Assembly: GCA_036677685.1 (NCBI GenBank)
Contig: JAVBWA010000021.1
Span: 1-64,000, forward strand
Length of the DNA stretch: 64,000 nucleotides
Direction of reading: 5' to 3'
DNA from: JAQUBU01 sp036677685
GTDB taxonomy: Bacteria > Bacillota > Syntrophomonadia > Syntrophomonadales > Syntrophomonadaceae
Translations under genes and position numbers: made by a program
The notes under the pieces: model-generated
What the model was told of the DNA's origin: nothing
The model's input: only the letters and a program-made list of their open reading frames with translations
Database searches by the model: none
Shown: in pieces, positions 46,565 to 54,966 of the stretch
How the letters are laid out: every line of letters starts with the position of its first letter
How positions within the stretch are numbered: position 1 is the first letter of the stretch

Positions 46565-46918
46565 GGGGGCGTACTGGTTTCGACGGGGGATGAGATGGGT
46601 TGAGCAGCGAGCCGAGTTGTCGCCAGCTCGTTAAAAAGGTGAAAAATTCAAATTAACTGCAGAAGATAACTTCGCACTAGCAGCCTAAGGGCTGCTCGTC
46701 CGGCCAGGTTTCCTAACGGCCTGGTGCAGGGCGTCACTTAGTTAGGGTACCCTTAAGCCTTCTTTCTCGAGGGGCTTTATGGGGAAAACAATCGGGGATA
46801 GCCGAAGGAAGCCTGTTCGTGGGCGTCCGGCTGGCGAAACTCAAACCACGAACTGCGCTCGGAGATACTGAACTGGTCTTGCTTTCGGACGGGGGTTCGA
46901 CTCCCCCCGCCTCCACCA
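46565..46918 (+). ncRNA. ssrA: Transfer-messenger RNA
   Basis: 354 nt. The 5' end GGGGGCGTACTGGTTTCGACGGGG and the 3' end GGGGGTTCGACTCCCCCC plus GCCTCCACCA (both read in pieces) form the alanine-tRNA-like domain with encoded CCA. The tag begins at GCA 46659 and reads AEDNFALAA before TAA (46686-46688), closely like other ...ALAA tags. The gene is complete, even though a mobile element is inserted at its 3' end: the element's left end must restore the terminal sequence. Confidence 0.96.
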
Positions 46919-48435
46919 TTTGTAAGCAAACTTATTTTAAATATAACTTCAAATTCATTGTTGTATATAATGACTTTTTCCACGAATTCATTAATAAGAG
47001 ATTTGGCGGAAATAGTGTCATAGGATTTCAAACCCTCATAACGCTCCTGAAGGAAAGCCAATATCATTTCTTTGGAAATAATGTTGGCTTTTGCTTTTCG
47101 TTCAACCTCTTGCATTCTAGCCACTAATACGGCTTTTTCAGATTCACGTTGGGCAAGGCGCTTGGTTAGCTCTAAAGAACCTGCTCCTTCTTCTATTAGA
47201 TTGAGCATGTTATTTATTTTAAGTTGAATTTTTATTAATTCGGCCTTTAGATAAATCAATTCTTTCTCGGATTCATTTCCCATTGAATTTATTTCTATGT
47301 ATATTTTGTCCACTAGAACCGGAAACAGTTCTGGATTAAGCAGTTGCTGTTCTAATTGTTCTAATACTTGACGTTCCAGCAGGTCTTTGCGTACCATCTT
47401 GCATTTACATTCGTGTTTACGATCACGGTTATTGCATAAATAATAATCATAACGTATTTTCTTCCCATTTGTACCAGACTTCCCGATCATGGCATACCCG
47501 CACAACCCACAAAAAATCTTTCCGGAGAGAAGATATTCTCTTGTGGCGCGATTACGAGCTTTTTCTCCTGGCATTTTGCTTCTTGTTTGAATCTTAGCCT
47601 GAACTTTTTCCCATAGAGCCTGGTCAATGATCTGAGGCATGCCACCGGGTATTCTTATTACTTGGTCAGAAGGTTTTTCCTTGCGGTTATTACGCTTCCC
47701 TTTAACTTTATGGACAACTCGATTATATATATAAATTCCCAAGTATTTTTCATTACGTAGAATGTCTGAAATAGAGTTCTTGCAAAACTGGCCACCTGTC
47801 TTAGTTTTAAAACCTCGCTCATTAAGCTGCCGGACAATATAATCATAGCTCATATCCTGGGAGTACATCTCAAAAATGCTTTTTACTGATCCGGCTTCCT
47901 TCTCATTAATTACATAAGTTTTGGTCTCAGGATCAACATCATAGCCGAGTGGGGGGCGACCTCCATTGTGTTTACATTCCCTGGCGTTGGAATTATGGCC
48001 TTTCATTACCTCTCGACCTAAGTTTAATGAATAATAATGATCCAGGCTTTCAAAGATACCTTCCATTAAGACAGCTTCAGGCGTATCCTCGGAAAGCATA
48101 GGCTGAGCAACATAGATCAATTTAATATTATTATCATGCAATGCTTTTTTGTATATAGCTGCATCCCACTTATTCCGGGCAAATCGGTCAGACTTGTGTA
48201 CTAAAACCATATCAAAATTGCCATTCTTAGAATCAGAAATCATCTGCAGAAAACCTTCTCGATCATCGTTTGTCCCCGTCTCTGCTTCATCAGTGTATAC
48301 CCGCGTGATAATACAGTTGTTGGCTACGGCCCATTCTTTAATTTCATGGAGTTGGGCTTCTATACTCTCTGCCCGTTGGTTATCACTTGAATAACGAGCA
48401 TAGGCTACTGCTTGGATTGTTGGGTGATGACTCAT
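46777..48435 (-). CDS. Large serine recombinase (site-specific integrase)
   Basis: 552 residues. Resolvase domain at the N-terminus with the nucleophile Ser in AYARYSSDNQ and the DxxGTxDxR-like EAETGTNDDREGF; then the recombinase domain (GGRPPLGYDVD, LRNEKYLG) and a zinc ribbon (CGLCGYAM, then CNNRDRKHECKC) with a coiled coil near 390-450. It catalyses attP x attB exchange. The last ~47 residues (from GGGGGSRTPVRK) are encoded antisense to ssrA, so the present C-terminus was created by integration. A repressor gene starts six bases upstream. Confidence 0.93.
   Translation of the reverse strand: MSHHPTIQAVAYARYSSDNQRAESIEAQLHEIKEWAVANNCIITRVYTDEAETGTNDDREGFLQMISDSKNGNFDMVLVHKSDRFARNKWDAAIYKKALHDNNIKLIYVAQPMLSEDTPEAVLMEGIFESLDHYYSLNLGREVMKGHNSNARECKHNGGRPPLGYDVDPETKTYVINEKEAGSVKSIFEMYSQDMSYDYIVRQLNERGFKTKTGGQFCKNSISDILRNEKYLGIYIYNRVVHKVKGKRNNRKEKPSDQVIRIPGGMPQIIDQALWEKVQAKIQTRSKMPGEKARNRATREYLLSGKIFCGLCGYAMIGKSGTNGKKIRYDYYLCNNRDRKHECKCKMVRKDLLERQVLEQLEQQLLNPELFPVLVDKIYIEINSMGNESEKELIYLKAELIKIQLKINNMLNLIEEGAGSLELTKRLAQRESEKAVLVARMQEVERKAKANIISKEMILAFLQERYEGLKSYDTISAKSLINEFVEKVIIYNNEFEVIFKISLLTNGGGGGSRTPVRKQDQFSISERSSWFEFRQPDAHEQASFGYPRLFSP
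46890..46930. other. Probable attL of the ssrA-integrated element
   Basis: The T-loop and acceptor stem of ssrA end at 46918, and AT-rich element DNA begins at once. The recombinase gene lies next to this junction, as attachment sites usually do. The exact crossover bases cannot be fixed without the empty site or attR, which is not found in this window. Confidence 0.55.
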
Positions 48436-48441
48436 CTTTAT

Positions 48442-48933
48442 TTAACCCTTCTTTTGAGCCGTTGAACGGCTCTGTTTAATTATTTCTAAGATAGGAATCA
48501 AGTCCTGAGGCGAGATATTATACTCATTTGCTTTTTCAATTAATTGCAGCCAATCAATGAGATTATCGTTTGTTACCCTATCTATAAGCTTCAAATCATG
48601 ACTTCTTTGTATACCCTCGGATGAGGGTACCGTAATAAAATCCACTAAAGAGAGTTGTTTACCTTTTTGTTTACGGGAACGCAATGATCTTTCTATATCC
48701 CCAAACCAATCTATAGATTTAATATCAATTTTACGACTACTAGTATTACCTAATAAATAATCAACAGAAACACCAAAAAAATTGGCAATTTTAGAGAGCG
48801 TATCCGTGTCTGGCTTTCTAGTGCCTAGCTCGTAGTTACTTATTTGACCTCTAGATAATCCTAAGCATTTAGCCAAATCATATTGACTTAATTCCTTTTC
48901 TTTTCGCAATTTAACGAGCCTTTCAGCAAACAT
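48442..48933 (-). CDS. XRE-family cI-like repressor
   Basis: 163 residues. HTH_3 domain at 1-65 (LVKLRKEKELSQYDLAKCLG, LSRGQISNYELGTRKPD split, FFGVSVDYLLGN). The remaining ~95 residues lack an obvious LexA-type peptidase Ser/Lys dyad. It is co-directional with the recombinase (gap 6 bp), so both are probably read from the leftward promoter containing operator GCAAC-n5-GTTGC. Likely keeps the element quiescent and autoregulates. Confidence 0.85.
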   Translation of the reverse strand: MFAERLVKLRKEKELSQYDLAKCLGLSRGQISNYELGTRKPDTDTLSKIANFFGVSVDYLLGNTSSRKIDIKSIDWFGDIERSLRSRKQKGKQLSLVDFITVPSSEGIQRSHDLKLIDRVTNDNLIDWLQLIEKANEYNISPQDLIPILEIIKQSRSTAQKKG

Positions 48934-48951
48934 CCATATACCCCCCTACTT

Positions 48952-48980
48952 ATTATAAGCAACATGTAGTTGCCAGTCTA
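48952..48980 (-). promoter_or_regulatory. Leftward promoter with operator OL in the spacer
   Basis: On the minus strand TAGACT (48980-48975), 17 bp, TATAAT (48957-48952). The spacer holds GCAACATGTAGTTGC (48959-48973), a 5-5-5 dyad shared with two other sites. Drives repressor and recombinase. Confidence 0.7.
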
Positions 48981-49006
48981 GTGGAAACGTCGTGTTGCAG
49001 AAATTA

Positions 49007-49035
49007 TTGACAGCAACAATACGTTGCTATACAAT
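49007..49035 (+). promoter_or_regulatory. Rightward promoter with operator OR in the spacer
   Basis: TTGACA (49007-49012), 17 bp, TACAAT (49030-49035). The spacer is filled by GCAACAATACGTTGC (49013-49027), so a bound repressor would block polymerase directly. Drives the Cro-like gene and the operon beyond. Confidence 0.8.
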
Positions 49036-49069
49036 CGTATCATAATAAACTTATAAGTGGGTGAGTATT

Positions 49070-49315
49070 ATGCAGAGAGAAGAATTACGTAAATTGAGAG
49101 GAAATGCATCATTAAGGGAAGTTGCAGATAAATTTGGTATTACTCGTCAAATGCTAGGAGCCATAGAGAGTGGCCAGAGAAATCCATCTTTAAGGCTTGC
49201 GAAGATTATTGCTGATTATTACGGTGTACTTATTGAAGATATTTTTTTTGATCATTTTTGCAACGGTATGTTGCCAAAATGCCAATTAAATGGAGAGGAG
49301 AGTACTTCTCTATGA
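49070..49315 (+). CDS. Cro-like XRE-family regulator
   Basis: 81 residues; nearly all is an HTH_3 domain (REELRKLRGNASLREVADKFG, ITRQMLGAIESGQRNPS split, IADYYGVLIEDIFFD). It diverges from the cI-like gene across the two-operator region, the classical lambdoid layout. ATG 49070 with GGGTGAG upstream; a GTG at 49061 is possible. Its stop overlaps the next start (ATGA). The third operator lies within its 3' part. Confidence 0.83.
   Translation: MQREELRKLRGNASLREVADKFGITRQMLGAIESGQRNPSLRLAKIIADYYGVLIEDIFFDHFCNGMLPKCQLNGEESTSL
49260..49274. promoter_or_regulatory. Third GCAAC-n5-GTTGC operator
   Basis: GCAACGGTATGTTGC lies inside the Cro-like coding sequence, 38 bp before the next gene. It has the same half-sites and 5-bp spacing as OL and OR. 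Confidence 0.65.
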
Positions 49316-49527
49316 CGCAAGTCATACGGTTGCGTTTCGATTTTAACGGTAATCAAATAGGACAACCAGAAATTATTGATACCTTAATAAATGATAATGA
49401 TGGCCTTGATAAATTAGCAAGAATTTACGCCCGAATGATAAAAAATGATAAAGGGGTGATGGAACAAGAAGAGTTTCAGAAAGCAAAAGGAAGCCGTGTT
49501 GAGTTGACAGCCCTCGCGATTTCCTAG
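49312..49527 (+). CDS. Small hypothetical protein of the switch operon
   Basis: 71 residues from ATG 49312, overlapping the Cro-like stop (ATGA), with GGAGAGGAGAG upstream. The N-terminus (VIRLRFDFNGNQIGQPEI) is beta-rich and the rest helical. I do not recognise the family. Translational coupling suggests a role in early element functions such as excision or replication. Confidence 0.6.
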   Translation: MTQVIRLRFDFNGNQIGQPEIIDTLINDNDGLDKLARIYARMIKNDKGVMEQEEFQKAKGSRVELTALAIS

Positions 49528-49625
49528 CGACCGCGATCTATCTTAGAAAGGCAGACACGATTAATTGTATTATAAAGTTGTCGCCTTCCTACAGTAACAG
49601 TCAATATAGGAGGGGTAGCGCGAAT

Positions 49626-50492
49626 ATGGGAGACATAATTCGATCTAAACAACAGTGGGGAATTATCTCACAACCTATTATGCGAAATAGTCTTATTTCT
49701 ATTGGAGCAAAATCCCTATATGCATATCTTGCTAGCTTTGCAGGTAATAGCGAATCTGCTTTCCCGGGCAGAAGTCTTATATGTCAGGAATTACATATAA
49801 ATAAAGACAGCTTTTCTAAATATAGATGGGAGCTACAGTGTTGGCAGATTGTACAGATCGAGCAGTTCCGGGGGGAAAGGAATCAATATCATCATAATCT
49901 ATATATCCTTGACCACTTTCCGACTAATGTCAGGATAGAAAGGAAAGAGTTTGAAATAAATGTTTGGCCTAGGCTGCGAGAACTAATTGAGTCTAAAAAC
50001 AAAAAGCAAAAAAACAAGAATCCCCAATTTATTGCACTTTCGCCGTGTCCGAAAATACCGGACACGGTCACACCGGACACGGTAAAACCAGACACTAACA
50101 ATAACAATAAAATTAACAAAAACAGTTATAACAAAAACAACAACAATGATGTTGCTGTTTTAACTGATCAAATTCAAATTTTAAGCCAGGGGAAAAATAG
50201 TAAGGTAGAGGAAATAATCAAAATATTTGACTTCTACCATTTAGATATTAGCAAAGCTAAAAAAGCTCTGATATATCTGGAAAACCTTGAATTTGAGACA
50301 ATTACAGAAGTTGCGAAGATGATTTCATCATCAAAACAGGTAAAAAATCCGATAGGCTTAATTAACTCAGATCCGGTAGCTATCGTTGATTCAATTCTTA
50401 AAGGAAACTTTTACTACAAAGATAAGAAAAGACAAGCGTCAGAAATTAACAATACCACTAACAGTGAATACGTTTTATATATACCGCCTTAA
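49626..50492 (+). CDS. Replication-initiator-like HTH protein
   Basis: 288 residues from ATG 49626 (AGGAGGGG nine bases upstream). Residues ~15-90 match the HTH_36 replication-initiator type (ISIGAKSLYAYLASFAG, SAFPGRSLICQELHINKDSF). A low-complexity Asn/Lys linker with PDTV-type triplets follows (about 145-175), then a helical C-terminal domain. Related proteins start replication of plasmids and integrative elements; an iteron set is not obvious beside it. Alternative: a transcription regulator. Confidence 0.62.
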   Translation: MGDIIRSKQQWGIISQPIMRNSLISIGAKSLYAYLASFAGNSESAFPGRSLICQELHINKDSFSKYRWELQCWQIVQIEQFRGERNQYHHNLYILDHFPTNVRIERKEFEINVWPRLRELIESKNKKQKNKNPQFIALSPCPKIPDTVTPDTVKPDTNNNNKINKNSYNKNNNNDVAVLTDQIQILSQGKNSKVEEIIKIFDFYHLDISKAKKALIYLENLEFETITEVAKMISSSKQVKNPIGLINSDPVAIVDSILKGNFYYKDKKRQASEINNTTNSEYVLYIPP

Positions 50493-50547
50493 AACAAATT
50501 TTGGTTATATATCGAACATCCTAATATTGGGCTAATAAGGAAGCTAC

Positions 50548-51018
50548 ATGAAAGAAATTATATTACCTCAAAATATCAATATTACCCGCCATGCTGCACA
50601 AAGATTTCTAGAAAGAATTATAAAAAAAGAAGTATATCTGCAAGATGATATTGAAGTTTCAACCGAAATTATTCGCAATTTATTAAACAGGCGGGTACTA
50701 AAATTTTATAAAAATAATGAACAAAGTTTATTGATAAAATACTGCAATGCAGTATTTATCTATGATATTGACACCGAGTCTGTTATTACAATTTATGAAG
50801 ATGAAAAGGTTAAAAGTACGGTTCAATGGCTATATAAATTCCCGGCAATGTTGAAGTTTAAAGGGGGAATTAACTCGAAGTGTAAAGTAAAACTACTAAC
50901 CGAGGGATTTACTCCAATACGTAAAGAAGGACGTACAATTATTGGTCAGGCAGGAGATTATTTATATCAATATGATCCAAAATTCAATGTAATTTGTCTG
51001 TTTGGCAAGGTTGAATAG
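50548..51018 (+). CDS. Hypothetical protein, 156 aa
   Basis: Begins with NITRHAAQRFLERI, a His-x3-Arg-x2-Glu-Arg pattern resembling the start of DUF4258-type small proteins, though the match is weak. The rest is mixed alpha/beta (LIKYCNAVFIYDIDTESVITIYE). No signal peptide. AAGGAAG upstream. It lies in the element's accessory region; no function can be given. Confidence 0.6.
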   Translation: MKEIILPQNINITRHAAQRFLERIIKKEVYLQDDIEVSTEIIRNLLNRRVLKFYKNNEQSLLIKYCNAVFIYDIDTESVITIYEDEKVKSTVQWLYKFPAMLKFKGGINSKCKVKLLTEGFTPIRKEGRTIIGQAGDYLYQYDPKFNVICLFGKVE

Positions 51019-51066
51019 ACTAGGTTTAATATTTCGGATAGTTAAGAGTTTACGAAGGGAGAATAT

Positions 51067-51309
51067 ATGTCCAAATTTATCTGTAGTAACTGTTCATACA
51101 TATTTATGAGCGAAAATACAATTCATCCAAGGTGCCCAAAGTGTGAAGGTCATACTAATCCGGTAAAAAAGGTTGCCGAAGCCGCATTACTTTCAAACAA
51201 TAGTGAAATAGGCCGCATATTTGCAGAGAGTTATATCCAAGACTCACCCAAAGAGCAAAAAGAAATAATTGAATTAATGGCAGAACTATTTTTCCCTTTG
51301 TCTGAGTAA
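51067..51309 (+). CDS. Small zinc-ribbon protein
   Basis: 80 residues. CSNC at 7-10 and CPKC at 25-28 form a rubredoxin-like zinc knuckle; a helical tail follows. GAAGGGAG upstream. Co-directional with the preceding gene. Function unknown; may bind nucleic acid or regulate the element. Confidence 0.68.
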   Translation: MSKFICSNCSYIFMSENTIHPRCPKCEGHTNPVKKVAEAALLSNNSEIGRIFAESYIQDSPKEQKEIIELMAELFFPLSE

Positions 51310-51439
51310 AGATGCCCAAAATAGATTTTTAATTACACCGCAATCTAGAGAATGCAAAAACAAATAAAAGGCAGCCGCCAGAGAGCGACCACCCTATAAA
51401 AGCAATTATATTTTATCACATGCCAGGGAGGGACTGAAA

Positions 51440-51712
51440 TTGAAACCTGTTGCTGAAATAGCCGAACATATGGACAGTTTTTTAACTGAAAGATGGAACA
51501 AGACCATGGTGGGGATAGAAAAGAAAAGCGATTTTACAGTGATGCAAGAGCAATTAGCGGCAAGCATAAGTGAAGATGATTTTGAGCGGGTATTAGCTTT
51601 AGTGGGAGACATAACTTTTCCGGTTTATACAGCCGGGTTTATGGACGCTCTTGATCTAGTGGCTAATGCAAGCCAGTTAAAAAAATCATTTTTAAAAGAA
51701 AAGAGGTTTTAG
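51440..51712 (+). CDS. Hypothetical helical protein, 90 aa
   Basis: TTG start behind GGGAGGG. Predicted mostly alpha-helical (MDSFLTERWNKTMVGIEKK; FPVYTAGFMDALDLVANA). Family not recognised. The next gene starts one base after its stop, so they are coupled. The 130 bp to its left (51310-51439) show no gene. Confidence 0.6.
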   Translation: MKPVAEIAEHMDSFLTERWNKTMVGIEKKSDFTVMQEQLAASISEDDFERVLALVGDITFPVYTAGFMDALDLVANASQLKKSFLKEKRF

Positions 51713-51713
51713 T

Positions 51714-52625
51714 GTGAAAAAACTATTAAGGATTTACGTATTGTCCATCCTGTTTTGTCTAGCCATAGCTGGTGCAGCCTATGCGGAGGTAAGCGTAGCG
51801 GTAGACGGGCAGCTTATTAGCTTTCCCGATCAGAAAGCATATATCGATGGGGCTAACCGGCTGATGGTTCCGGTGCGGTTTGTTACCGAAAGGCTGGGGG
51901 CCACGGTGGATACCGATTTTAACGACCCATCAAGCCAAAAGGTTTACATCACCAAAGGGGAAACCAAAATAGTCCTTACCATCGGGCAAAAGGCTGTAAC
52001 GGTCAATGGGGAAAACAAAGAAATGGATACTGCGGCGGTTCTCAGCGGTGGCCGTACAATGGTGCCGATCCGGTTCGTAAGCGAATACCTGGGTAGTGAT
52101 GTGCAGTACCAAAGCAGCAGCCAGGTTGCCCATGTGTTTACCAAGGGGCAGGAACAGCAGGAACAAGGGAAGATAATGAATGATATATGCAATGAGATAG
52201 ACGCTGTGGAAAATGCTATTAAAAACCTGGACCAGTACGTCGTAGGGACAGAAACCCATGATAGGCTTTCACCTAAAACGGTAACAACTTATAGAAAAGA
52301 CACGCTGCCGGTAGATATGGGAGTAACAACAGTATTAAAGATGGAAAAAGCCAATTATTATAATCGGCCTGTTTTAAGAATTACGGTGGATAAAGAACCC
52401 CCCGCGCCAGTTTTAAGGGTTTATTTGGACCGCGATTATAGCATGCCTGCGGTCGTTAATGTACGAACAAATTCAGCTTTTGAAGCCAATAATGATGGTA
52501 CTTATTATTGTGACATATATTTAGGGCCGAATACTACAGACCTAAGTAAATTTAAAGAACTAACCTTTCAAAATGGTAAAAATGAAAAGGTATTTATAAT
52601 CAACAACCCATACTATAAGGGCTAA
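51714..52625 (+). CDS. Secreted copper-amine-oxidase-N domain protein
   Basis: 303 residues. Signal peptide at 1-24 (LSILFCLAIAGAAYAEV). Two Cu_amine_oxidN1-type units follow: DGANRLMVPVRFVTERLGATVD and LSGGRTMVPIRFVSEYLGSDV, each ending in a strand near VYITKGE/VAHVFTKG. This domain is a cell-wall-associated binding module in Firmicutes, not an oxidase. The C-terminal ~150 residues are beta-rich and unassigned. GTG start, coupled to the upstream gene. First of three secreted proteins in a row. Confidence 0.83.
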   Translation: MKKLLRIYVLSILFCLAIAGAAYAEVSVAVDGQLISFPDQKAYIDGANRLMVPVRFVTERLGATVDTDFNDPSSQKVYITKGETKIVLTIGQKAVTVNGENKEMDTAAVLSGGRTMVPIRFVSEYLGSDVQYQSSSQVAHVFTKGQEQQEQGKIMNDICNEIDAVENAIKNLDQYVVGTETHDRLSPKTVTTYRKDTLPVDMGVTTVLKMEKANYYNRPVLRITVDKEPPAPVLRVYLDRDYSMPAVVNVRTNSAFEANNDGTYYCDIYLGPNTTDLSKFKELTFQNGKNEKVFIINNPYYKG

Positions 52626-52668
52626 ATATATAACCCATAATTAACCGAAATTAAAGGGGGGTGGAGAG

Positions 52669-53574
52669 TTGAGGAAGTTATTCTATCTTGGGCTTACGAT
52701 GGCCCTTTTTATGATGGTAGCATTAATAAGCCCTGCACAGGCAGCAGGGAAGATACAAAACCAGATAGACGTAGGGTACTTCTCCTGCTGGCAGCATGCT
52801 GACGGCGTTACCTGGCAGAATATCCCCGGTTTCGGGGTAAAAAAACCAGGTGATACCGTAACCTTTTCTTACACCGTAACATATGACGGCCCGGCAAGCG
52901 ACCAAGTAACAGGGGTTAAAGATGTAAGTTTTTATCAGGGTGATGCAGGGATTTACGGAACAACATTTCGGCAAGGATGGCAACCATATAATATTTACGA
53001 TGAACTTTACGGAGATTTTATTGTAACCCGTATGGAAGAACCTCAGTTCGTATATAAAGGCAATAAACAAGTAAATATTACTATTACCGTTGAATTAAAA
53101 ACAAAACAAATGCATGGAGACCCTCCTAATTGGGGAAAGCAAATCAAAGAAGCCTGGCAATCAAAATTGACTGATGGACGCAAGTTTTTCACACCTGTAC
53201 TTATTGAATGGGAACTAGAAGGAAATACCCTACCCGATTTTTTTGTGACAAAACAACCACTTAGCAATTGGCCAGGAAAGTACGCGGGGACATATTCAGG
53301 ACGCGCAAAATCAAAAATAATTATACCTGCGAGGGTTGGCAACAGTGGAGAAGCGTATGGTAATACCGATTTTGCCGCATCATGGTGGGGTAATGGTTGG
53401 GAAATGGATAAATTGGTTTACTACAAAAATAATATCGGCCTTAACCCTGGGCAGATAGTTGATGTACCTTTTGAGGTTACTGTCCCACGCCAGGGCGAAG
53501 AAAATAGACTAGTTGTCGTAACCAATCTAAATTATATTGTTCCCGAATTAAACTATAATAATAATTCTTGGTAG
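52669..53574 (+). CDS. Secreted protein of unknown function, 301 aa
   Basis: TTG start behind GGGGGGTGGAGAG. Signal peptide at 1-26 ending SPAQAAG. The mature part is beta-sandwich-like with many aromatic residues (VGYFSCWQHADGVTWQNIPG; FAASWWGNGWEMDKLVYY) and the ending VTNLNYIVPELNYNNNSW, similar to the CARDB-type adhesion fold. No transmembrane anchor. Between the two copper-amine-oxidase-N proteins, so possibly an extracellular assembly of the element, for example at the cell surface during transfer (inference). Confidence 0.68.
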   Translation: MRKLFYLGLTMALFMMVALISPAQAAGKIQNQIDVGYFSCWQHADGVTWQNIPGFGVKKPGDTVTFSYTVTYDGPASDQVTGVKDVSFYQGDAGIYGTTFRQGWQPYNIYDELYGDFIVTRMEEPQFVYKGNKQVNITITVELKTKQMHGDPPNWGKQIKEAWQSKLTDGRKFFTPVLIEWELEGNTLPDFFVTKQPLSNWPGKYAGTYSGRAKSKIIIPARVGNSGEAYGNTDFAASWWGNGWEMDKLVYYKNNIGLNPGQIVDVPFEVTVPRQGEENRLVVVTNLNYIVPELNYNNNSW

Positions 53575-53588
53575 AAAGTAGGGATGAT

Positions 53589-54329
53589 ATGAAGAATTTA
53601 AAGCTTTATGCACTGGCTTTAATATTTGTTTTAATTCTGTCTTCCCCGGCTTTTGCATTGGAGACCGAAACAAGTATTAATATAGCCATAAATGGTCATT
53701 TGGTTTATATTCCGGGACAACAGGTGTCAGAGAATACAATTATAGTTCCAGCCGCTATAATTGCCGATTGCATGAACATAAATATCAGGCAAGACAAAAA
53801 TGACTACAATAAAGCGGTGTTTACTCAAGGAAACACCGAAGTAATTGCAACTGTTGGACGGAATGATATAAGCGTAAATGGAACAGAGATAATATTAAAC
53901 CAAGAAGTAAAAGCAGTTGATGATACATTAATGGTTCCTTTACGATTCTTTGAATACTTTGGGGCCGAAGTGGTATGGGACCCGGTTTATAAAGTGGCTC
54001 ATTTATTTCCGCCAAATACGGATGAAGCATCAAAAAATAAAATAATCCAGACTATAAAAAAAGGCTTTGATCCGGAATGTTCTTATTTAATAAGCCTATC
54101 GCCAGAGTCAACATGGTATTACAGAAAAAATAGCGTAACCATTCAATTCTTGTTGAGAAATATTAGTGGGAAATCAGATTATCGGATAACCAGTCTTGAG
54201 GTAGGATACAAGGGAAAAACAGTCTACCGTAATAACAAATTATCAATAAAACAAGGGAAAGCCCAAATAATAGCGATGGAACTCGCAGGGAACTTAAAAG
54301 ATTTGATTTTAGATTTTAAGGTCAAATAA
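53589..54329 (+). CDS. Secreted copper-amine-oxidase-N domain protein, shorter paralogue
   Basis: 246 residues from ATG 53589. Signal peptide 1-22 (LALIFVLILSSPAFALE). The Cu_amine_oxidN1 unit is degenerate: ENTIIVPAAIIADCMNINI, then DDTLMVPLRFFEYFGAEVVW. It resembles the protein at 51714-52625 in layout, so the two may have arisen by duplication. Follows the upstream gene by 14 bp. A strong terminator ends the group. Confidence 0.78.
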   Translation: MKNLKLYALALIFVLILSSPAFALETETSINIAINGHLVYIPGQQVSENTIIVPAAIIADCMNINIRQDKNDYNKAVFTQGNTEVIATVGRNDISVNGTEIILNQEVKAVDDTLMVPLRFFEYFGAEVVWDPVYKVAHLFPPNTDEASKNKIIQTIKKGFDPECSYLISLSPESTWYYRKNSVTIQFLLRNISGKSDYRITSLEVGYKGKTVYRNNKLSIKQGKAQIIAMELAGNLKDLILDFKVK

Positions 54330-54394
54330 ACATGTATATAACGCGGAAAAATTTAGGGCTATATCCTGAATCATATTTACATTAAAACTATGGA

Positions 54395-54448
54395 AAAAAA
54401 CCGGCTGGCCGCAGCTATTTGGGAGCTGCGGCCAGCCGGTTTTTTATT
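54395..54448 (+). terminator. Very strong terminator after the secreted-protein genes
   Basis: A 16-bp perfect stem (CCGGCTGGCCGCAGCT with AGCTGCGGCCAGCCGG) over ATTTGGG, with A7 before and T6 after, so it can act on both strands. Confidence 0.95.
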
Positions 54449-54521
54449 AGCAAAATCTAAAGGCCGAATCTATATTTTGTAGTTTATTATCTATCCCTAG
54501 AATGAATAATTCGGGCATTGT

Positions 54522-54552
54522 GAAGGGTGGTGACTGTGAGTCACCACCCTTC
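54522..54552. repeat. Perfect 14-bp hairpin
   Basis: GAAGGGTGGTGACT pairs exactly with AGTCACCACCCTTC across GTG, without a T-run. Second of three consecutive strong hairpins. Confidence 0.75.
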
Positions 54553-54615
54553 AATTTAAGCACTATAAGGGAAAAGCGACTATTATTTAAATAATTCACG
54601 AAAAAATTAAAAGAG

Positions 54616-54641
54616 AAGACTGAGCAAAGAAGCTCAGTCTT
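54616..54641. repeat. Perfect 10-bp hairpin
   Basis: AAGACTGAGC pairs with GCTCAGTCTT over a 6-base loop. Third of three hairpins in 250 bp; the rest of 54642-54960 is AT-rich with no gene. Confidence 0.65.
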
Positions 54642-54966
54642 AGGGAAATTAATATTCACTTAAAACGTACCAATTGTGGTCAACTCGCCCCATAATTATA
54701 GTATATCATTTATTATATCCAATATTAAAATCCCCTATTGATATCCCCATAACCTTTTTTCTGTTAATTTGATCTTTGCTTCTAGGCTTTTATTATTTCT
54801 AATTTATTTATTCCTTACCATTAATTAATACCGGTGGAGACGTAGTCTCTTAATAGCTGCGACTAGACGGGTATTTTTCTTAGATAATATGATAACACAT
54901 AGGAAAAGATTGTACATACTGGTAATGAAATGCTAACATAGGAGCATAGGACCAAAATCCGAATGG

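Noticed and set aside
46734..46919. Short protein containing GVEPPSESKTSS antisense to ssrA
   Set aside because: A well-known artefact of translating tRNA/tmRNA antisense strands.
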